The notes: generated by a model from the letters alone, not told the origin. A DNA stretch of 64,000 nt from Paludibacter sp. (GCA_028710415.1 JAQTUE010000018.1:62001-126000), one strand, 5' to 3'; positions 28,973 to 40,059 are shown, counted from the stretch's first letter. Translations and numbers: made by a program.

Positions 28973-30937
28973 ATGAAAGCTTTTTCTTACCTTATAGTGA
29001 TTTTTATACTATTATTCAATAATAGTTATCTTTTAAAAGCTCAGGACAAGCCGTTCTATCAGAATAACCCAACACTTTCTACAATAGAAAAACAAGGGCA
29101 AACTATACAAACCGGACAAAATCAGGCAATTGCCAATAACAATTACGACCTGAAATACCATAGGTTCAACTGGAATATTGACCCCGCCCAACATTACATA
29201 TCTGGATCAGTCACATCTTATTTTGTCGCAACGCAAGACCTAATGAATAGCATCCAGTTTCAGTTGAATGCCGGCTTAACTGCTGATTCAGCACGTTATG
29301 CGGGTAAAACAATAAATATTGACCATCCCGGAGACCTGATAAACATTCCATTAAATCCAACTGTATCTTTAGGTCAGTTAGATTCTTTAACTGTATATTA
29401 TCACGGGGTACCCGGATTAAGTGGTTTTGGTTCATTTGGAAATTATGTTCACAATGGATCGCCAAGTATGTGGACACTCTCTGAACCCTATGGTGCATCT
29501 GACTGGTGGCCTTCGAAGAATGATTTATCCGATAAAATAGATTCCATTGATGTCTATGTGGTCATGCCTAAAGGGAACCATGCTGCCAGTAACGGGATAC
29601 TGGTAAGTGAAACCCCTTATGATGCAAATTCTATACTCGCACACTGGAAGCATCGGTATCCTATTGCCTCTTATCTGATTGCTATTGCTGTAACGAACTA
29701 TGCACGTTATTCCGATTATTATAAAACCGGCAATGATTCTATTCAGGTATTGAATTATGTATATCCGGAAGACTCATTAGACCTAAGAGCCAGAACAGCC
29801 GATGTTTTAATGAGTATGGCCTTATTTGAACAATTATTTGGTCCTTATCCGTTCTTGAAAGAAAAGTTTGGTCATGCAGAATGCAATATCGGGGGCGGAA
29901 TGGAACACCAGACTATGACCTTTCTAGGTAAAAATTCATTTAATCATTTTATTTTCACCCACGAACTAGCCCATCAATGGTTTGGAGATATGGTAACGTG
30001 TGGTTCCTGGGAGGATATATGGTTAAATGAAGGGTTTGCAGCCTACTGTTTAGGCTTATCATACGAATTTTTACCGACTGATTATACATTTAAAGCATAT
30101 ATGAATGATATCAGAGATGATATTCTTCGGCAAGTACAAGGGTCCGTGTTTTGTAGTGATACTACAAATGTATCCAGAATTTTCAATAGCGCCCTTACTT
30201 ATAATAAAGGAGCTTATTTACTACATATGTTACGGTGGATACTTGGAGACTCTGATTTTTTCCAAGGATTACGAAATTACTTAAACGATCCGGCACTAAA
30301 ATACAAATTTGCACGGACTACCGATTTAAAAAGACAGTTGGAAAATCAATCAGGAAAGGATCTGACACGTTTTTTTGATGATTGGTTTTATGGTACAGGA
30401 GTTCCTAACTACAGTATCCAGGTAACCCAGCAATTGGATTCAAGCACGCAAGTCACTATAAATCAATCACAATATAATAGCAATGTCAGTTTTTTCAACA
30501 TGGCAGTGCCAATAGAATTTAAAGGTGACACAAAGGATACAACCCTTATCTTTAACCATACTTATTCAGGGCAAACTTTTGATTTCAAACCTAATTTCAG
30601 AATTGACAGTGTATTCTTTGATCCTAAGTTCAAGGTATTATACAATCAGTCAAGCATTACCTTGAATCAGGTAACACAGTTCCAGAATGTAAATGATAAC
30701 AAAATAGCTATTTCACCAAATCCTGCCAATGCTTTACTTAATGTCCATCATAAATCCGGGTTTGTAAATTTAATACAGATTCTGGATCTGGAAGGTAGAT
30801 CACAAATCATAACAACTGCCAGACAAGAGGATACACTCTTGGTTTTAAACATCCAAAATTTACAACCGGGTATGTATATTCTCAAAGTAGGAACCTCAGG
30901 CTGGCTGGAATCAAAAAAGTTCATTGTTACAAAATGA
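28973..30937 (+). CDS. Secreted M1-family zinc aminopeptidase with T9SS signal
   Basis: 654 residues from the ATG at 28973; a TTG four codons earlier is less likely. A signal peptide is followed by the M1 N-terminal beta-domain and the catalytic domain with GGGMEHQT, the substrate-binding variant seen in some M1 enzymes in place of GAMEN. The zinc site is HELAHQWFGD (His330, Glu331, His334), with Glu353 in NEGFAAY as the third ligand. The C-terminal 80 residues (AISPNPANALLNVHHKSG...MYILKVGTSG) are a type IX secretion sorting domain. The enzyme would release N-terminal amino acids from peptides outside the cell. Its M1 C-terminal helical domain is short. Confidence 0.92.
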   Translation: MKAFSYLIVIFILLFNNSYLLKAQDKPFYQNNPTLSTIEKQGQTIQTGQNQAIANNNYDLKYHRFNWNIDPAQHYISGSVTSYFVATQDLMNSIQFQLNAGLTADSARYAGKTINIDHPGDLINIPLNPTVSLGQLDSLTVYYHGVPGLSGFGSFGNYVHNGSPSMWTLSEPYGASDWWPSKNDLSDKIDSIDVYVVMPKGNHAASNGILVSETPYDANSILAHWKHRYPIASYLIAIAVTNYARYSDYYKTGNDSIQVLNYVYPEDSLDLRARTADVLMSMALFEQLFGPYPFLKEKFGHAECNIGGGMEHQTMTFLGKNSFNHFIFTHELAHQWFGDMVTCGSWEDIWLNEGFAAYCLGLSYEFLPTDYTFKAYMNDIRDDILRQVQGSVFCSDTTNVSRIFNSALTYNKGAYLLHMLRWILGDSDFFQGLRNYLNDPALKYKFARTTDLKRQLENQSGKDLTRFFDDWFYGTGVPNYSIQVTQQLDSSTQVTINQSQYNSNVSFFNMAVPIEFKGDTKDTTLIFNHTYSGQTFDFKPNFRIDSVFFDPKFKVLYNQSSITLNQVTQFQNVNDNKIAISPNPANALLNVHHKSGFVNLIQILDLEGRSQIITTARQEDTLLVLNIQNLQPGMYILKVGTSGWLESKKFIVTK

Positions 30938-30940
30938 ACG

Positions 30941-30985
30941 AAACAACAATAGCTGCTTCCGGTTGGAAACAGCTATTGTTGTTTT
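30941..30985 (+). terminator. Intrinsic terminator after the M1 peptidase gene
   Basis: AAACAACAATAGCTG (30941-30955) pairs with CAGCTATTGTTGTTT, and the TTTT run follows. The gene end is only 4 nt upstream. Confidence 0.85.
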
Positions 30986-31039
30986 GTTAGTGATGGTTCA
31001 CTTCGATAAAATAGTCAAACCTTCACGAATGCGAGTATC

Positions 31040-32518
31040 CTATTCAACCACTTTTTTCATAGCAGTCATTGCAGCACGCAATTCTGCGCCACATACTTCG
31101 ATAGAGTGGTTACGAATGGCAGCATTGATCTTTACCAGTTCGAAGTTATCAACGTGACCATTACCGGTTGCATTGAAGTTTTTACCTATAACGTTTACAT
31201 CCACTTTTTTCATGAAATCAGCCAGTAATGGTTTACAGGCATGATCGAACAAATAACAACCATATTCAGCAGTATCCGAGATAACACGGTTCATTTCGAA
31301 CAGTTTCTTACGGGCAATGGTGTTGGCAATTAGTGGTGTTTCATGCAAAGATTCATAATAAGCCGATTCATTTTTAATGCCTGAGCAAGTCATGGTTTCA
31401 TAAGCTGATTCCACTCCTGCTTTGATAAAGGCAACCATCAGGGTAGCGTTATCAAAGTATTCCTGTTCAGAAATCTCAACATCGCCTGCAGGAGTCTTTT
31501 CAAAGGCTGTTTCACCGGTTTCAGCACGCCAGGTCAATAAGTTTTTGTCGCCGTTCGCCCAGTCTTCCATCATGGTTTTTGAGAATTCGCCTGATAAAAT
31601 GTCATCCATATGTTTGATAAACAATGGACGCATGATATCTTTCAATTCATCAGCCAATTTATATGCTTCCACTTTTGCAGGATTTGATAACCGGTCCATC
31701 ATATTGGTGATACCACCTATCTTTAAAGCTTCGGTGATTACTTCCCAACCGTACTGAACTAATTTTGAAGCATAACCCTTGTCAATCCCTTTTTCAACCA
31801 TTTTGTTGAAGCTTAGGATTGAACCTGTCTGCAACAATCCGCATAGAATAGTTTGTTCACCCATTAAATCCGATTTTACTTCGGCAACAAATGAAGACAG
31901 CAATACTCCTGCTTTATGGCCACCGGTCCCAACACAATAAGCTTTTGCTATTTCAAGTCCATCACCATTCGGGTCATTATCGGCATGAACTGCAATCAAT
32001 GTTGGAACGCCGAAACCACGCAGGTATTCTGCACGCACTTCTGAGGCTGGTGATTTTGGTGCTATCATTACCACTGTAATGTCCTTGCGGATTTGTGTAC
32101 CTTCTTCTACAATATTGAATCCATGTGAATACGACAAACAGGATCCTTTTTTCATTAAGGGTACTATTTTGTTTATTACCGGAGTGTGTTGTTTATCAGG
32201 AGCTAAATTCGACACTAAATCTGCTGTAGGAATCATTTGTTCGAAAGTTCCAACCTCAAAACCATTTTCAACTGCATTCTGATACGATGCTCTTTTATTG
32301 TCAATAGCTTCCTGACGTAATGCATAAGCCACGTGTAGTCCACTGTCACGCATGTTTTGACCTTGTGCCAAACCCTGGGCACCGCAACCAATGATTACGA
32401 TTTTCTTTCCGATAAGTTTTTTGACACCATCAGCGAATTCGCTGCTTTGCATAAAATCACATTTACCTAATTCCTGAACTTTCAGGCGGTGTGGAAGTGA
32501 GCTAAAATAATTTGCCAT
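31040..32518 (-). CDS. ilvC: Ketol-acid reductoisomerase, class II
   Basis: 492 residues, the long class II form with a duplicated C-terminal domain. The NADPH-binding Rossmann start is [20 protein letters not shown]. The metal-site region is seen in [15 protein letters not shown] and in a second copy around [23 protein letters not shown]. The enzyme converts acetolactate to dihydroxyisovalerate, and acetohydroxybutyrate to the isoleucine precursor. It is the last gene of the ilv operon, 142 nt after the thioesterase gene; the longer gap may hold its own processing or promoter site. Confidence 0.97.
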   Translation of the reverse strand: MANYFSSLPHRLKVQELGKCDFMQSSEFADGVKKLIGKKIVIIGCGAQGLAQGQNMRDSGLHVAYALRQEAIDNKRASYQNAVENGFEVGTFEQMIPTADLVSNLAPDKQHTPVINKIVPLMKKGSCLSYSHGFNIVEEGTQIRKDITVVMIAPKSPASEVRAEYLRGFGVPTLIAVHADNDPNGDGLEIAKAYCVGTGGHKAGVLLSSFVAEVKSDLMGEQTILCGLLQTGSILSFNKMVEKGIDKGYASKLVQYGWEVITEALKIGGITNMMDRLSNPAKVEAYKLADELKDIMRPLFIKHMDDILSGEFSKTMMEDWANGDKNLLTWRAETGETAFEKTPAGDVEISEQEYFDNATLMVAFIKAGVESAYETMTCSGIKNESAYYESLHETPLIANTIARKKLFEMNRVISDTAEYGCYLFDHACKPLLADFMKKVDVNVIGKNFNATGNGHVDNFELVKINAAIRNHSIEVCGAELRAAMTAMKKVVE

Positions 32519-32660
32519 TTCTTTTTAATTTTAAAGTACCACAGACAATTGATTATTGTCAATTTATTTGGTACTATTTAGTTGGTTTGTAATAGTTATT
32601 TTATTTCTATATAAACTTTTTCCAAATATAAAGTCGGAAAAGTTAGATGTTAAGCGATAG

Positions 32661-33386
32661 TTAGAATACAACTCTTGCCCGACAAGCAATTTTGTCTTCT
32701 TTGCGTATCTCAAAACGAAAATCACCCGGTTCCAGTTGCTGACCTACAATATCAACAAATTCATCATAGAGCATTTCGTTCATATAATTAATTTCAAATC
32801 GTTTTACGGAACATTTGCGATAACAATCCAGGGAAAAGCAATCGCTGATCCATTGTATATAACGAACACTGTTTACATGCCCGTTAATATCTATATCACT
32901 GTACTTTACCTTAAAACCATCATAATCTTCTCCTTCAACCGGGCCAATCTTTATGGGTTTTTCAATCAGTCCTTCCTCACCGGTTGCATATTCATGAATG
33001 CCTTCCAGTGATTGTAAATCCTTGGCACGCCTTGTTTTCATATCAAACATAACCCAAACGGAACATGCACTTCCGATGATTTCGTTTTTTTCATCCCTGA
33101 TACAGAAATTACGGGTTGTATTTGCCCTCCCGACTTCTTCCACCCAAGTCTCTACCTGGATTTTTTCATACTGATCAGGATAACGTTTCATCTCAATTGC
33201 CATTCTTGAAAGCACCCAGGCACTGTCCATTTCATTCAATCTCCGTAATCCAAAACCATTTTCATCAGCATTGAAACCGGCAGTTGTCAATAAAATATCA
33301 CCCAATGCCGCCATGGTTGACTTAAACTGGAAATCTACGTACTGTGGCTGGATCTGAAAAGAATAAGTTCGTTTCTTAAGGTTCAT
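32661..33386 (-). CDS. Acyl-ACP thioesterase-like protein inside the ilv operon
   Basis: 241 residues with two hot-dog domains. The first has GDILLTTAGFNADENGFG and DSAWVLSRMAIEMKRYPD, and the second VKYSDIDINGHVNSVRYIQWISDCFS, where D.N.HVNN-like residues form the active site of FatA/FatB-type thioesterases. It starts 2 nt after the ilvN stop, so it is coupled to acetolactate synthase. The product would be free fatty acid released from acyl carrier protein. Its place in the branched-chain pathway suggests a link to branched-chain fatty acid supply, but that is inference. Confidence 0.88.
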   Translation of the reverse strand: MNLKKRTYSFQIQPQYVDFQFKSTMAALGDILLTTAGFNADENGFGLRRLNEMDSAWVLSRMAIEMKRYPDQYEKIQVETWVEEVGRANTTRNFCIRDEKNEIIGSACSVWVMFDMKTRRAKDLQSLEGIHEYATGEEGLIEKPIKIGPVEGEDYDGFKVKYSDIDINGHVNSVRYIQWISDCFSLDCYRKCSVKRFEINYMNEMLYDEFVDIVGQQLEPGDFRFEIRKEDKIACRARVVF

Positions 33387-33388
33387 TC

Positions 33389-33934
33389 TTATTCGCTTTT
33401 TTCAAATTTTCGCATATTTTCAAGCATATCGCTTAATCGTTCTACTTTCGATTTGGTAATTGCCACCCGGCCGGAGCGAATAAACTGCAGTACGCCAACT
33501 GATTCACTTAACTCTTCAAATAGCTGTTGTGTTTCGTCATAATGTCCTGTCTTTTCAAATACAACGAAGTTTTCGTTCATTTCCAGGATATGAATGTGAT
33601 GGTTCCGTATCAGGCTTTCAATAGACCCCAACCCTAAAAGTTTTTCGGTAGCGACTTTGTATAAAGCTATTTCCTGAAAAACGAGCCCTTCATCCGTATT
33701 GTAATATGATTTTAAAATATCAACCCTTTTGTCAATTTGTTGCACTACCTTTACTACCATATCGTGGGTAGTGTACAGGGTAATGGTAAATTTATGAATG
33801 CCCTTAATCGCAGAAGGAGAAACTGAAAGCGTTTCAATATTCAACGCCCTACGGGTGAAAATAATGGTGATTTGATTCAACAACCCAACTGTATTTTCCG
33901 AAAAAACTGTTATTGTAAATAATGTATTTTCCAT
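33389..33934 (-). CDS. ilvN: Acetolactate synthase small (regulatory) subunit
   Basis: 181 residues. The N-terminal ACT domain is FTITVFSENTVGLLNQITIIFTRRALNIETLSVSPS, where valine normally binds for feedback inhibition. A C-terminal ferredoxin-like domain follows (about 80-160; GRVAITKSKVERL at the end). It is downstream of ilvB by 84 nt, in the same orientation. The spacer holds ATTGTAAATTGTAAAT words. Confidence 0.93.
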   Translation of the reverse strand: MENTLFTITVFSENTVGLLNQITIIFTRRALNIETLSVSPSAIKGIHKFTITLYTTHDMVVKVVQQIDKRVDILKSYYNTDEGLVFQEIALYKVATEKLLGLGSIESLIRNHHIHILEMNENFVVFEKTGHYDETQQLFEELSESVGVLQFIRSGRVAITKSKVERLSDMLENMRKFEKSE

Positions 33935-33983
33935 ATTAGTTAATCTATTTTTACTGCAACTTCCAAAATACTTGTGTTATTTC

Positions 33984-34016
33984 AATTGTAAATTGTAAAT
34001 AGTTAAATTGTAAATA
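33984..34016 (-). repeat. ATTTACAATTTACAATT words after ilvB
   Basis: On the minus strand, ATATTTACAATTTAAC and ATTTACAATTTACAATTG directly follow the ilvB stop. Nearly the same words follow the receiver gene stop at 46749. Confidence 0.55.
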
Positions 34017-34018
34017 TT

Positions 34019-35719
34019 TTAATCTCCCAGTAAAATGTTAGTAACACATGAACCAGCCGGAACCATCGGAAATACCATTCCTTTTTTTTCTACATTTACC
34101 ACCAATAAATAGGGTTTGTCGTCTTTCAACATATCGGCAATGGCACCATCAAGTTCTTCCCGTTTATGAACTTCGCTGCCTTCTATCCGATAGGCCTTTG
34201 CTATAGCAATAAAGTCAGGGTTCTGCATTTCGGTAAATGAATAACGTTCCTCGAAGAACATTTCCTGCCACTGGCGTACCATTCCCAGGAAATGGTTATT
34301 CAGAATAATCATCTTCACTCCTATTTGTTCCTGCATGATAGTCCCCAATTCCTGGATAGTCATTTGGAAACCACCATCCCCACAAAAAGTACAGACAGTA
34401 CGTTCCGGAGCCCCCATTTTCGCTCCGATTGCAGCAGGTAAACCAAAGCCCATGGTACCTAACCCTCCGGAAGTTACCATACTTCGTGTTTCGGAGTATT
34501 TAAAATAGCGGGCAGCCATCATCTGGTTTTGTCCGACATCAGTTACCAGAATGGCTTTGTTTTGGGTAGCTTCCGATACTTTATGAATGACTTCACCCAT
34601 CGTTATTTCACCCGATGTCGGGTGAACTTCACGTTGAATGACCTTCTCAAATTCCATTTTTTCATATTCTTCAAATGAATTAATCCATTCGGTATGAGTA
34701 GTTTTCTGAAGTAATTTTGTAATGGCAGGTAGCGTTTCTACTGCTGAGCCCAATACCGGTGCATCAGGTTTTACATTTTTGCCTATTTCGGAAGGATCAA
34801 TATCCAAATGAACTATCTTAGCCTGTTTGGCATATTTTTTCAAGTCGCCTGTTACCCGGTCATCGAAACGCATTCCAATAGCGATTAGAACGTCACATTC
34901 GTTCGTTTTCATATTGGGGGCTACATTTCCATGCATCCCCAGGAATCCTTTGTTTAATCGGAAGTCAGAGGACATAGCTGAAGCACCAAGTAAGGTCCAG
35001 GCTGCAGGGATATCTGCTTTTTCCAGAAATGCTTTTAATTCTTTCTCGGCATTCGACAGGATCACTCCCTGACCCACCAACGCAAAAGGCCTTTTTGCCT
35101 GGTTAATTAACTGTGCCGCCAATTCTATCTGATCGGGATTTACTTCTGGCACCGGATTATAACTCCGGATATAGGTACACGGCTTATAATCGTATTCTAC
35201 TTCCTCCAGTTGGGCGTTCTTGGCAAAATCAAGGACTACTGGTCCCGGACGGCCACTGCGGGCAATATAAAATGCCCTGGCAACTGCCCATGCTATATCT
35301 TCAGCACGTCGGATCTGATAAGCCCATTTTGTGATTGGTTGGGTGATACCCACTACATCAATTTCCTGAAAAGCATCGGTTCCCAACAAAGCTGCTCCGA
35401 CCTGACCGGTAATCACCACCAATGGGGTACTATCCATCAAAGCATCACCTATCCCGGTGATGGCATTTGTAGCAGCCGGACCCGAGGTCACCAGGCACAC
35501 TCCCACTTTCCCCGAAACACGTGCATACCCTTGTGCTGCATGTGTGGCACCCTGTTCATGACGGGTGAGGATATGATTTATTTGTTTGTCAAAATCGTAT
35601 AATGCATCAAAAACGGGCATAATTGCTCCACCCGGATAACCAAAAATGGTATCAACACCTTCATTTACGATCGAGTGCATGAATGCCTGGGCACCCGTCA
35701 TTTTAGTTTTTATTTCCAT
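34019..35719 (-). CDS. ilvB: Acetolactate synthase large (catalytic) subunit
   Basis: 566 residues. The start MTGAQAFMHSIVNEGVDTIFGYPGGAIMPVF is typical. The catalytic glutamate lies in RHEQGATHAAQGYAR, and the thiamine diphosphate motif is GDGGFQMTIQELGTI...IILNN. FAD/quinone-like domain features are also present in the middle (IGMRFDDRVTGDL). It makes acetolactate from two pyruvates or acetohydroxybutyrate from pyruvate and 2-oxobutyrate. It is the second gene of the operon, 115 nt after ilvD. Confidence 0.97.
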   Translation of the reverse strand: MEIKTKMTGAQAFMHSIVNEGVDTIFGYPGGAIMPVFDALYDFDKQINHILTRHEQGATHAAQGYARVSGKVGVCLVTSGPAATNAITGIGDALMDSTPLVVITGQVGAALLGTDAFQEIDVVGITQPITKWAYQIRRAEDIAWAVARAFYIARSGRPGPVVLDFAKNAQLEEVEYDYKPCTYIRSYNPVPEVNPDQIELAAQLINQAKRPFALVGQGVILSNAEKELKAFLEKADIPAAWTLLGASAMSSDFRLNKGFLGMHGNVAPNMKTNECDVLIAIGMRFDDRVTGDLKKYAKQAKIVHLDIDPSEIGKNVKPDAPVLGSAVETLPAITKLLQKTTHTEWINSFEEYEKMEFEKVIQREVHPTSGEITMGEVIHKVSEATQNKAILVTDVGQNQMMAARYFKYSETRSMVTSGGLGTMGFGLPAAIGAKMGAPERTVCTFCGDGGFQMTIQELGTIMQEQIGVKMIILNNHFLGMVRQWQEMFFEERYSFTEMQNPDFIAIAKAYRIEGSEVHKREELDGAIADMLKDDKPYLLVVNVEKKGMVFPMVPAGSCVTNILLGD

Positions 35720-35834
35720 ATATTTCTAATTTCCTCTAAATCTATCAGTAGATTTAAAGAGTGAAACGAATTAGTGAATTAAAAAATTATCAATAAAATC
35801 AACCTTTCCAAAACCCGTGCGGGGTATAGGAGCA

Positions 35835-37667
35835 TTAATCTATCATTCTCACAGCTCCTTTATCAGCCGAACTTACCATGCTGGCATAAGCTCTTAAGGC
35901 TTTTGATACGACTCGATTCCGGTCCCTGGGTTTAAAAGCATCTTTTCCACGTGCTACTTCTGCCTTTCTTCGTTTCAGTAATTCTTCCACACTTACTTTT
36001 ACATTGATGGAGCGATTTGGAATATCTATTTCAATAATATCACCGTCTTCGATTAATCCAATATTTCCTCCGGCTGCTGCTTCGGGAGATACATGACCAA
36101 TGGATAGTCCTGAAGTACCTCCTGAAAAACGTCCGTCAGTGATCAATGCACAGGCTGCTCCCAGATGTTTTGATTTAATATAGGAGGTTGGATATAACAT
36201 TTCCTGCATGCCCGGACCACCTTTAGGACCTTCGTGGGTTATTACCACGACATCCCCTGAAACTACTTTTCCACTTAAAATACCGATACAGGCTGTATCC
36301 TGTGAAGTAAAGACTTTGGCCGGACCACTGAATTTCCAGATGCTTTCGTCTACTCCGGCGGTTTTAATAACGCATCCATCCTGTGCAATGTTCCCTTTCA
36401 AAATTCCCAGGCCTCCATCTTTGGTGTAGGCATGCTCAATATTACGGATACAACCACCATCGCGGTCAGCATCCAGGTGTTCATATTGAGTATGTTGCGA
36501 ACCCATCACCCGGTTGAATTTATGAGCCGGGGCACTTTTATATTTTTCAACGGCTTCTACTGAAACCGCCGGACTTGTAATATCAAATTTTTCAATGGCC
36601 TGTGCTAAAGTCATTCCATCGGCACGGTAAACTGAAGTGTCAAGCAACCCACCTTTACTCAGTTCGGCCAGAATACCAAGGATACCACCTGCACGGTTTA
36701 CATCCTGGATATGGTATTTCGGCGAGTTTGGTGCTACTTTACACAAGCATGGAGTATGTCGTGAAAGGGCATCGATATCGTCCATAGTGAACTCGACTTC
36801 CGCTTCGTGGGCAATGGCAAGAATATGTAATACCGTATTGGTTGAACCACCCATGGCAATATCCAGAATCATGGCATTATTAAATGCTGCACGGGTTGCA
36901 ATCGACCGTGGTAATACAGAATCATCACCTTCAAAATAGTATTTATTGGCATTGTCAACGATGAGCCTGGCAGCATCGATAAACAGCCTTTCACGATTCA
37001 CATGGGTGGCTACAATAGTTCCGTTTCCAGGCAACGCCAATCCGATAGCCTCATTCAGGCAGTTCATCGAGTTTGCTGTAAACATCCCTGAACACGATCC
37101 ACAGGTAGGGCAAGCTGCATTTTCAATGCGTGTCACTTGTTGGTCCGACACACTTTCGTCAGCCGATTGCACCATGGCATCCACCAAATCCAATTGTTTG
37201 CCATCCAGTTCTCCGGCTTCCATAGGACCACCGGAAACAAAAACAACGGGTATATTCAATCGCATGGCTGCCATCAACATTCCCGGTGTTATTTTATCGC
37301 AGTTGCTGATACAGATCATCGCATCAGCCCGATGAGCATTCACCATGTATTCCACACTGTCGGCAATAATGTCGCGCGACGGAAGGGAATAAAGCATGCC
37401 TTCATGCCCCATGGCAATTCCATCGTCAATGGCAATGGTATTAAATTCGGCAGCAAAACAGCCTAGTTTTTCAATTTCAACTTTTACTTTCTGACCTATG
37501 TCATGCAAGTGAACGTGCCCCGGTACAAATTGGGTGAATGAATTTACAATGGCAATGATTGGTTTTCCCATCTGGGCATCGGTCATTCCATTGGCACGCC
37601 AGAGTGAACGTGCTCCTGCCATCTTGCGTCCGGCAGTTGTGGTTGTACTTCTTAATTCATGTTTCAT
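35835..37667 (-). CDS. ilvD: Dihydroxy-acid dehydratase
   Basis: 610 residues, normal for IlvD. Iron-sulfur ligands are in [11 protein letters not shown] and [18 protein letters not shown]. Substrate-site motifs are [21 protein letters not shown] and [22 protein letters not shown]. It converts dihydroxyisovalerate and dihydroxymethylvalerate to the oxoacid precursors of valine/leucine and isoleucine. It is the first structural gene of the operon and is preceded by the attenuator leader at 37701-37890. Confidence 0.97.
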   Translation of the reverse strand: MKHELRSTTTTAGRKMAGARSLWRANGMTDAQMGKPIIAIVNSFTQFVPGHVHLHDIGQKVKVEIEKLGCFAAEFNTIAIDDGIAMGHEGMLYSLPSRDIIADSVEYMVNAHRADAMICISNCDKITPGMLMAAMRLNIPVVFVSGGPMEAGELDGKQLDLVDAMVQSADESVSDQQVTRIENAACPTCGSCSGMFTANSMNCLNEAIGLALPGNGTIVATHVNRERLFIDAARLIVDNANKYYFEGDDSVLPRSIATRAAFNNAMILDIAMGGSTNTVLHILAIAHEAEVEFTMDDIDALSRHTPCLCKVAPNSPKYHIQDVNRAGGILGILAELSKGGLLDTSVYRADGMTLAQAIEKFDITSPAVSVEAVEKYKSAPAHKFNRVMGSQHTQYEHLDADRDGGCIRNIEHAYTKDGGLGILKGNIAQDGCVIKTAGVDESIWKFSGPAKVFTSQDTACIGILSGKVVSGDVVVITHEGPKGGPGMQEMLYPTSYIKSKHLGAACALITDGRFSGGTSGLSIGHVSPEAAAGGNIGLIEDGDIIEIDIPNRSINVKVSVEELLKRRKAEVARGKDAFKPRDRNRVVSKALRAYASMVSSADKGAVRMID

Positions 37668-37700
37668 ATCTTTTGTTTTATTGCCTATAGCTGTTTAAAT

Positions 37701-37735
37701 AAAAAACCTTTCTCCGTTATGGTGAGAAAGGTTTT
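37701..37735 (-). terminator. Attenuator terminator of the ilv operon
   Basis: On the minus strand a 12-bp perfect stem (AAAACCTTTCTC and its complement) with a 9-nt loop is followed by six U. It lies between the leader peptide and ilvD. Its 5' arm plus loop contain TCTCACC, which can instead pair with GGTGAGA at the leader stop codon, giving an antiterminator. Confidence 0.85.
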
Positions 37736-37769
37736 CTGTATTTCAAATACATGTATACACGTTACCATC

Positions 37770-37838
37770 TCACCTCTGATTTTTGACCAAAAGAAGCACA
37801 ACGAGCACGAGAATAGTATAAATGCGTTGAGAAGTCAT
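37770..37838 (-). CDS. ilv leader peptide (attenuation)
   Basis: 22 codons read MTSQRIYTILVLVVLLLVKNQR, then TGA; residues 9-18 are ten consecutive Ile, Leu or Val codons. It begins about 20 nt after a consensus promoter and ends just upstream of an intrinsic terminator. The GGTGAGA that overlaps its stop codon can pair with the terminator's 5' part. A ribosome reaching the stop would cover that segment and favour termination; one stalled at the Ile/Leu/Val codons would leave it free and favour read-through. This is the classical ribosome-mediated attenuation logic seen in enteric ilv and leu operons. Confidence 0.8.
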   Translation of the reverse strand: MTSQRIYTILVLVVLLLVKNQR

Positions 37839-37859
37839 ATTGTTATTAATTTTCGGCAA

Positions 37860-37890
37860 CAAAGATACGGTAAGAATTTGTATTTTCAAA
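37860..37890 (-). promoter_or_regulatory. Promoter of the ilv operon
   Basis: On the minus strand TTTG (37890-37887), a 19-nt spacer and TATCTTTG (37867-37860) match the Bacteroidota primary sigma consensus TTTG-N19-TAnnTTTG exactly. The start of transcription would be near 37855, just before the leader peptide. Confidence 0.85.
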
Positions 37891-38083
37891 TAGTTTGGAA
37901 GAATAAATTGTAAATTTTATTCAAATTGTAAGAAATTAGCCTGATTTTATGCGAAAAAATCATAATTCAATACTATTTGAGCAATTTCCACCCAAATGTG
38001 TTATATAAAAATCACACACAGCGACAAGATATGCTGTTTAAAATGACAAATGACAGCAAAAATGTATTATTTTTGCAGGTAAT

Positions 38084-40036
38084 ATGGATACTATCATGGA
38101 AAAAAGAACCTATCAATATATCAACAATATCAACTCACCGATTGACTTAAAAGCAGTTAACAAAATAAACCTTCCTAAAGTTTGTGATGAATTACGCCAG
38201 TTTATTATCGATGAAGTATCTAAGAATCCCGGTCATTTAGGGTCCAGCTTAGGAGTTGTTGAACTTACTGTCGCACTGCATTATGTTTTTAACACCCCGT
38301 ACGATCGTATTGTCTGGGATGTGGGTCATCAGGCTTATGGTCATAAAATACTTACCGGTCGTCGCGATCGGTTCCATACTAACCGGCAGTTTAAAGGATT
38401 ATGTGGATTCCCTTCCCCAAAAGAAAGCGAATATGATGCTTTTGGGGTAGGCCATTCCTCAACATCTATTTCTGCAGCACTGGGCATGTCAGTTGCTTCG
38501 TTACTTAAGGAAGAACCGAACCGCAATGTAGTGGCAGTCATCGGTGATGGTGCCATGACCGGTGGCCTGGCTTTCGAAGGGTTGAATAATACGTCTGTGG
38601 ATAAAAACAACCTGTTGATTATCCTGAATGATAATCAAATGGCCATTGACCCTGTTCAGGGTGGATTTACCCAGTATTTAGTGGATATCACCACCTCACG
38701 CGCTTATAACAAGATCCGGTTCAAAGCATTTAATGTATTGAAGAGATTAAACATAATCACAGAGGACAATAAAAAACGGATTACCCAATTCAATACCAGT
38801 GTTAAAGCTACCTTAACCAAACAAACCAATATATTCGAAGGATTGAACATTCGCTATTTCGGACCGGTGGATGGCCATGATGTGGAAGGATTGGTACGTA
38901 TTCTATCGGAAATTAAAGGCTTTAAAGGTCCCAAAGTGCTGCATTGCATTACAAAAAAAGGAAAAGGGTATGAACCTGCCGAAAAGTCGGCTACAGTGTG
39001 GCATGCTCCCGGTATTTTCGATGTAAAAACCGGGGAACGAAACAAAACAAATAATTCAACGGCAACTCCTCTACTCTTTCAGGAAGTTTTCGGTGAAACT
39101 TTGCTCGAACTGGCCCTGGCAAACGATAAAATAGTTGCAGTTACCCCTGCCATGCCTTCCGGTTGCTCGATGGTTATCATGCAAAAGGAACTCCCGACCC
39201 GTGTTTTCGATGTGGGAATTGCCGAAGGACATGCCGTTACTTTTTCTGCCGGAATGGCTAAAGAAGGACTCATACCATTCTGTAACATTTACTCCTCGTT
39301 TATGCAACGGGCCTACGACAATGTGATTCATGATGTGGCACTTCAGGAACTGAATGTGGTGATGTGCCTCGATCGTGCCGGAATAGTAGGTTCGGATGGC
39401 GCTACGCATCATGGTTTATTTGATCTGGCATACATGCGTTGCATTCCTCATTTGACTATTGCTGCACCCCGCAATGAAATTGAACTGCGTAACCTGATGT
39501 TTACAGGTCAGCAACCCAATATGGGACCATTTGTAATCCGTTATCCAAGAGGGAAAGGTACTATCATTGACTGGCGCCAACCCATGAAAGCCCTTGAAAT
39601 TGGCAAAGGAGAATGCCTCAAAGAAGGCAAGGACCTGGCTGTTATCACCATTGGCACTATGGCAAGTCATGCTCAACCAGCCATAGAACAAATTGAAAAA
39701 GAATTCAACGTCTCGGTTGCACATTATGATATCCGCTTCCTGAAACCCATGGATGAAGGTATGCTCCATGAAATAGCCGGAAAATTCAAACAAATCATTA
39801 CCATTGAAGATGGTGTGATCCAGGGTGGTTTTGGAAGCGCAGTACTTGAGTTTATGTCCGATAACAATTATTCGGTTCAGGTAAAACGCCTGGGAATTCC
39901 TGACAGCTTTATTGAACATGGTACTCCTGATGAATTGTACACCATGCTTGGATTGGATACGGAAGGCATAACCAGGAGCCTGGCAGAATGCCTGAAGAGT
40001 TTGAAAAGTGTAAGGTTTGAAAAGTTTGAAGTTTAA
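38084..40036 (+). CDS. dxs: 1-deoxy-D-xylulose-5-phosphate synthase
   Basis: 650 residues. Thiamine diphosphate motifs are [16 protein letters not shown] and [28 protein letters not shown] and [20 protein letters not shown] are typical of DXS. The transketolase-like half has [17 protein letters not shown] and [15 protein letters not shown]. It makes DXP from pyruvate and glyceraldehyde 3-phosphate for isoprenoids, thiamine and pyridoxal. A -7-like TATTTTTG at 38068-38075 would leave almost no leader for the ATG at 38084, so the ATG at 38096 may be the real start. The last codons lie in a TTTGAAAAGTTTGAAG word repeat. Confidence 0.96.
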   Translation: MDTIMEKRTYQYINNINSPIDLKAVNKINLPKVCDELRQFIIDEVSKNPGHLGSSLGVVELTVALHYVFNTPYDRIVWDVGHQAYGHKILTGRRDRFHTNRQFKGLCGFPSPKESEYDAFGVGHSSTSISAALGMSVASLLKEEPNRNVVAVIGDGAMTGGLAFEGLNNTSVDKNNLLIILNDNQMAIDPVQGGFTQYLVDITTSRAYNKIRFKAFNVLKRLNIITEDNKKRITQFNTSVKATLTKQTNIFEGLNIRYFGPVDGHDVEGLVRILSEIKGFKGPKVLHCITKKGKGYEPAEKSATVWHAPGIFDVKTGERNKTNNSTATPLLFQEVFGETLLELALANDKIVAVTPAMPSGCSMVIMQKELPTRVFDVGIAEGHAVTFSAGMAKEGLIPFCNIYSSFMQRAYDNVIHDVALQELNVVMCLDRAGIVGSDGATHHGLFDLAYMRCIPHLTIAAPRNEIELRNLMFTGQQPNMGPFVIRYPRGKGTIIDWRQPMKALEIGKGECLKEGKDLAVITIGTMASHAQPAIEQIEKEFNVSVAHYDIRFLKPMDEGMLHEIAGKFKQIITIEDGVIQGGFGSAVLEFMSDNNYSVQVKRLGIPDSFIEHGTPDELYTMLGLDTEGITRSLAECLKSLKSVRFEKFEV

Positions 40037-40059
40037 ATCAATTCATAGATTACAGATTG

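Noticed and set aside
37659..37913. 84-codon plus-strand frame upstream of dxs
   Set aside because: It is antisense to the ilv leader and promoter, which explain this DNA better.
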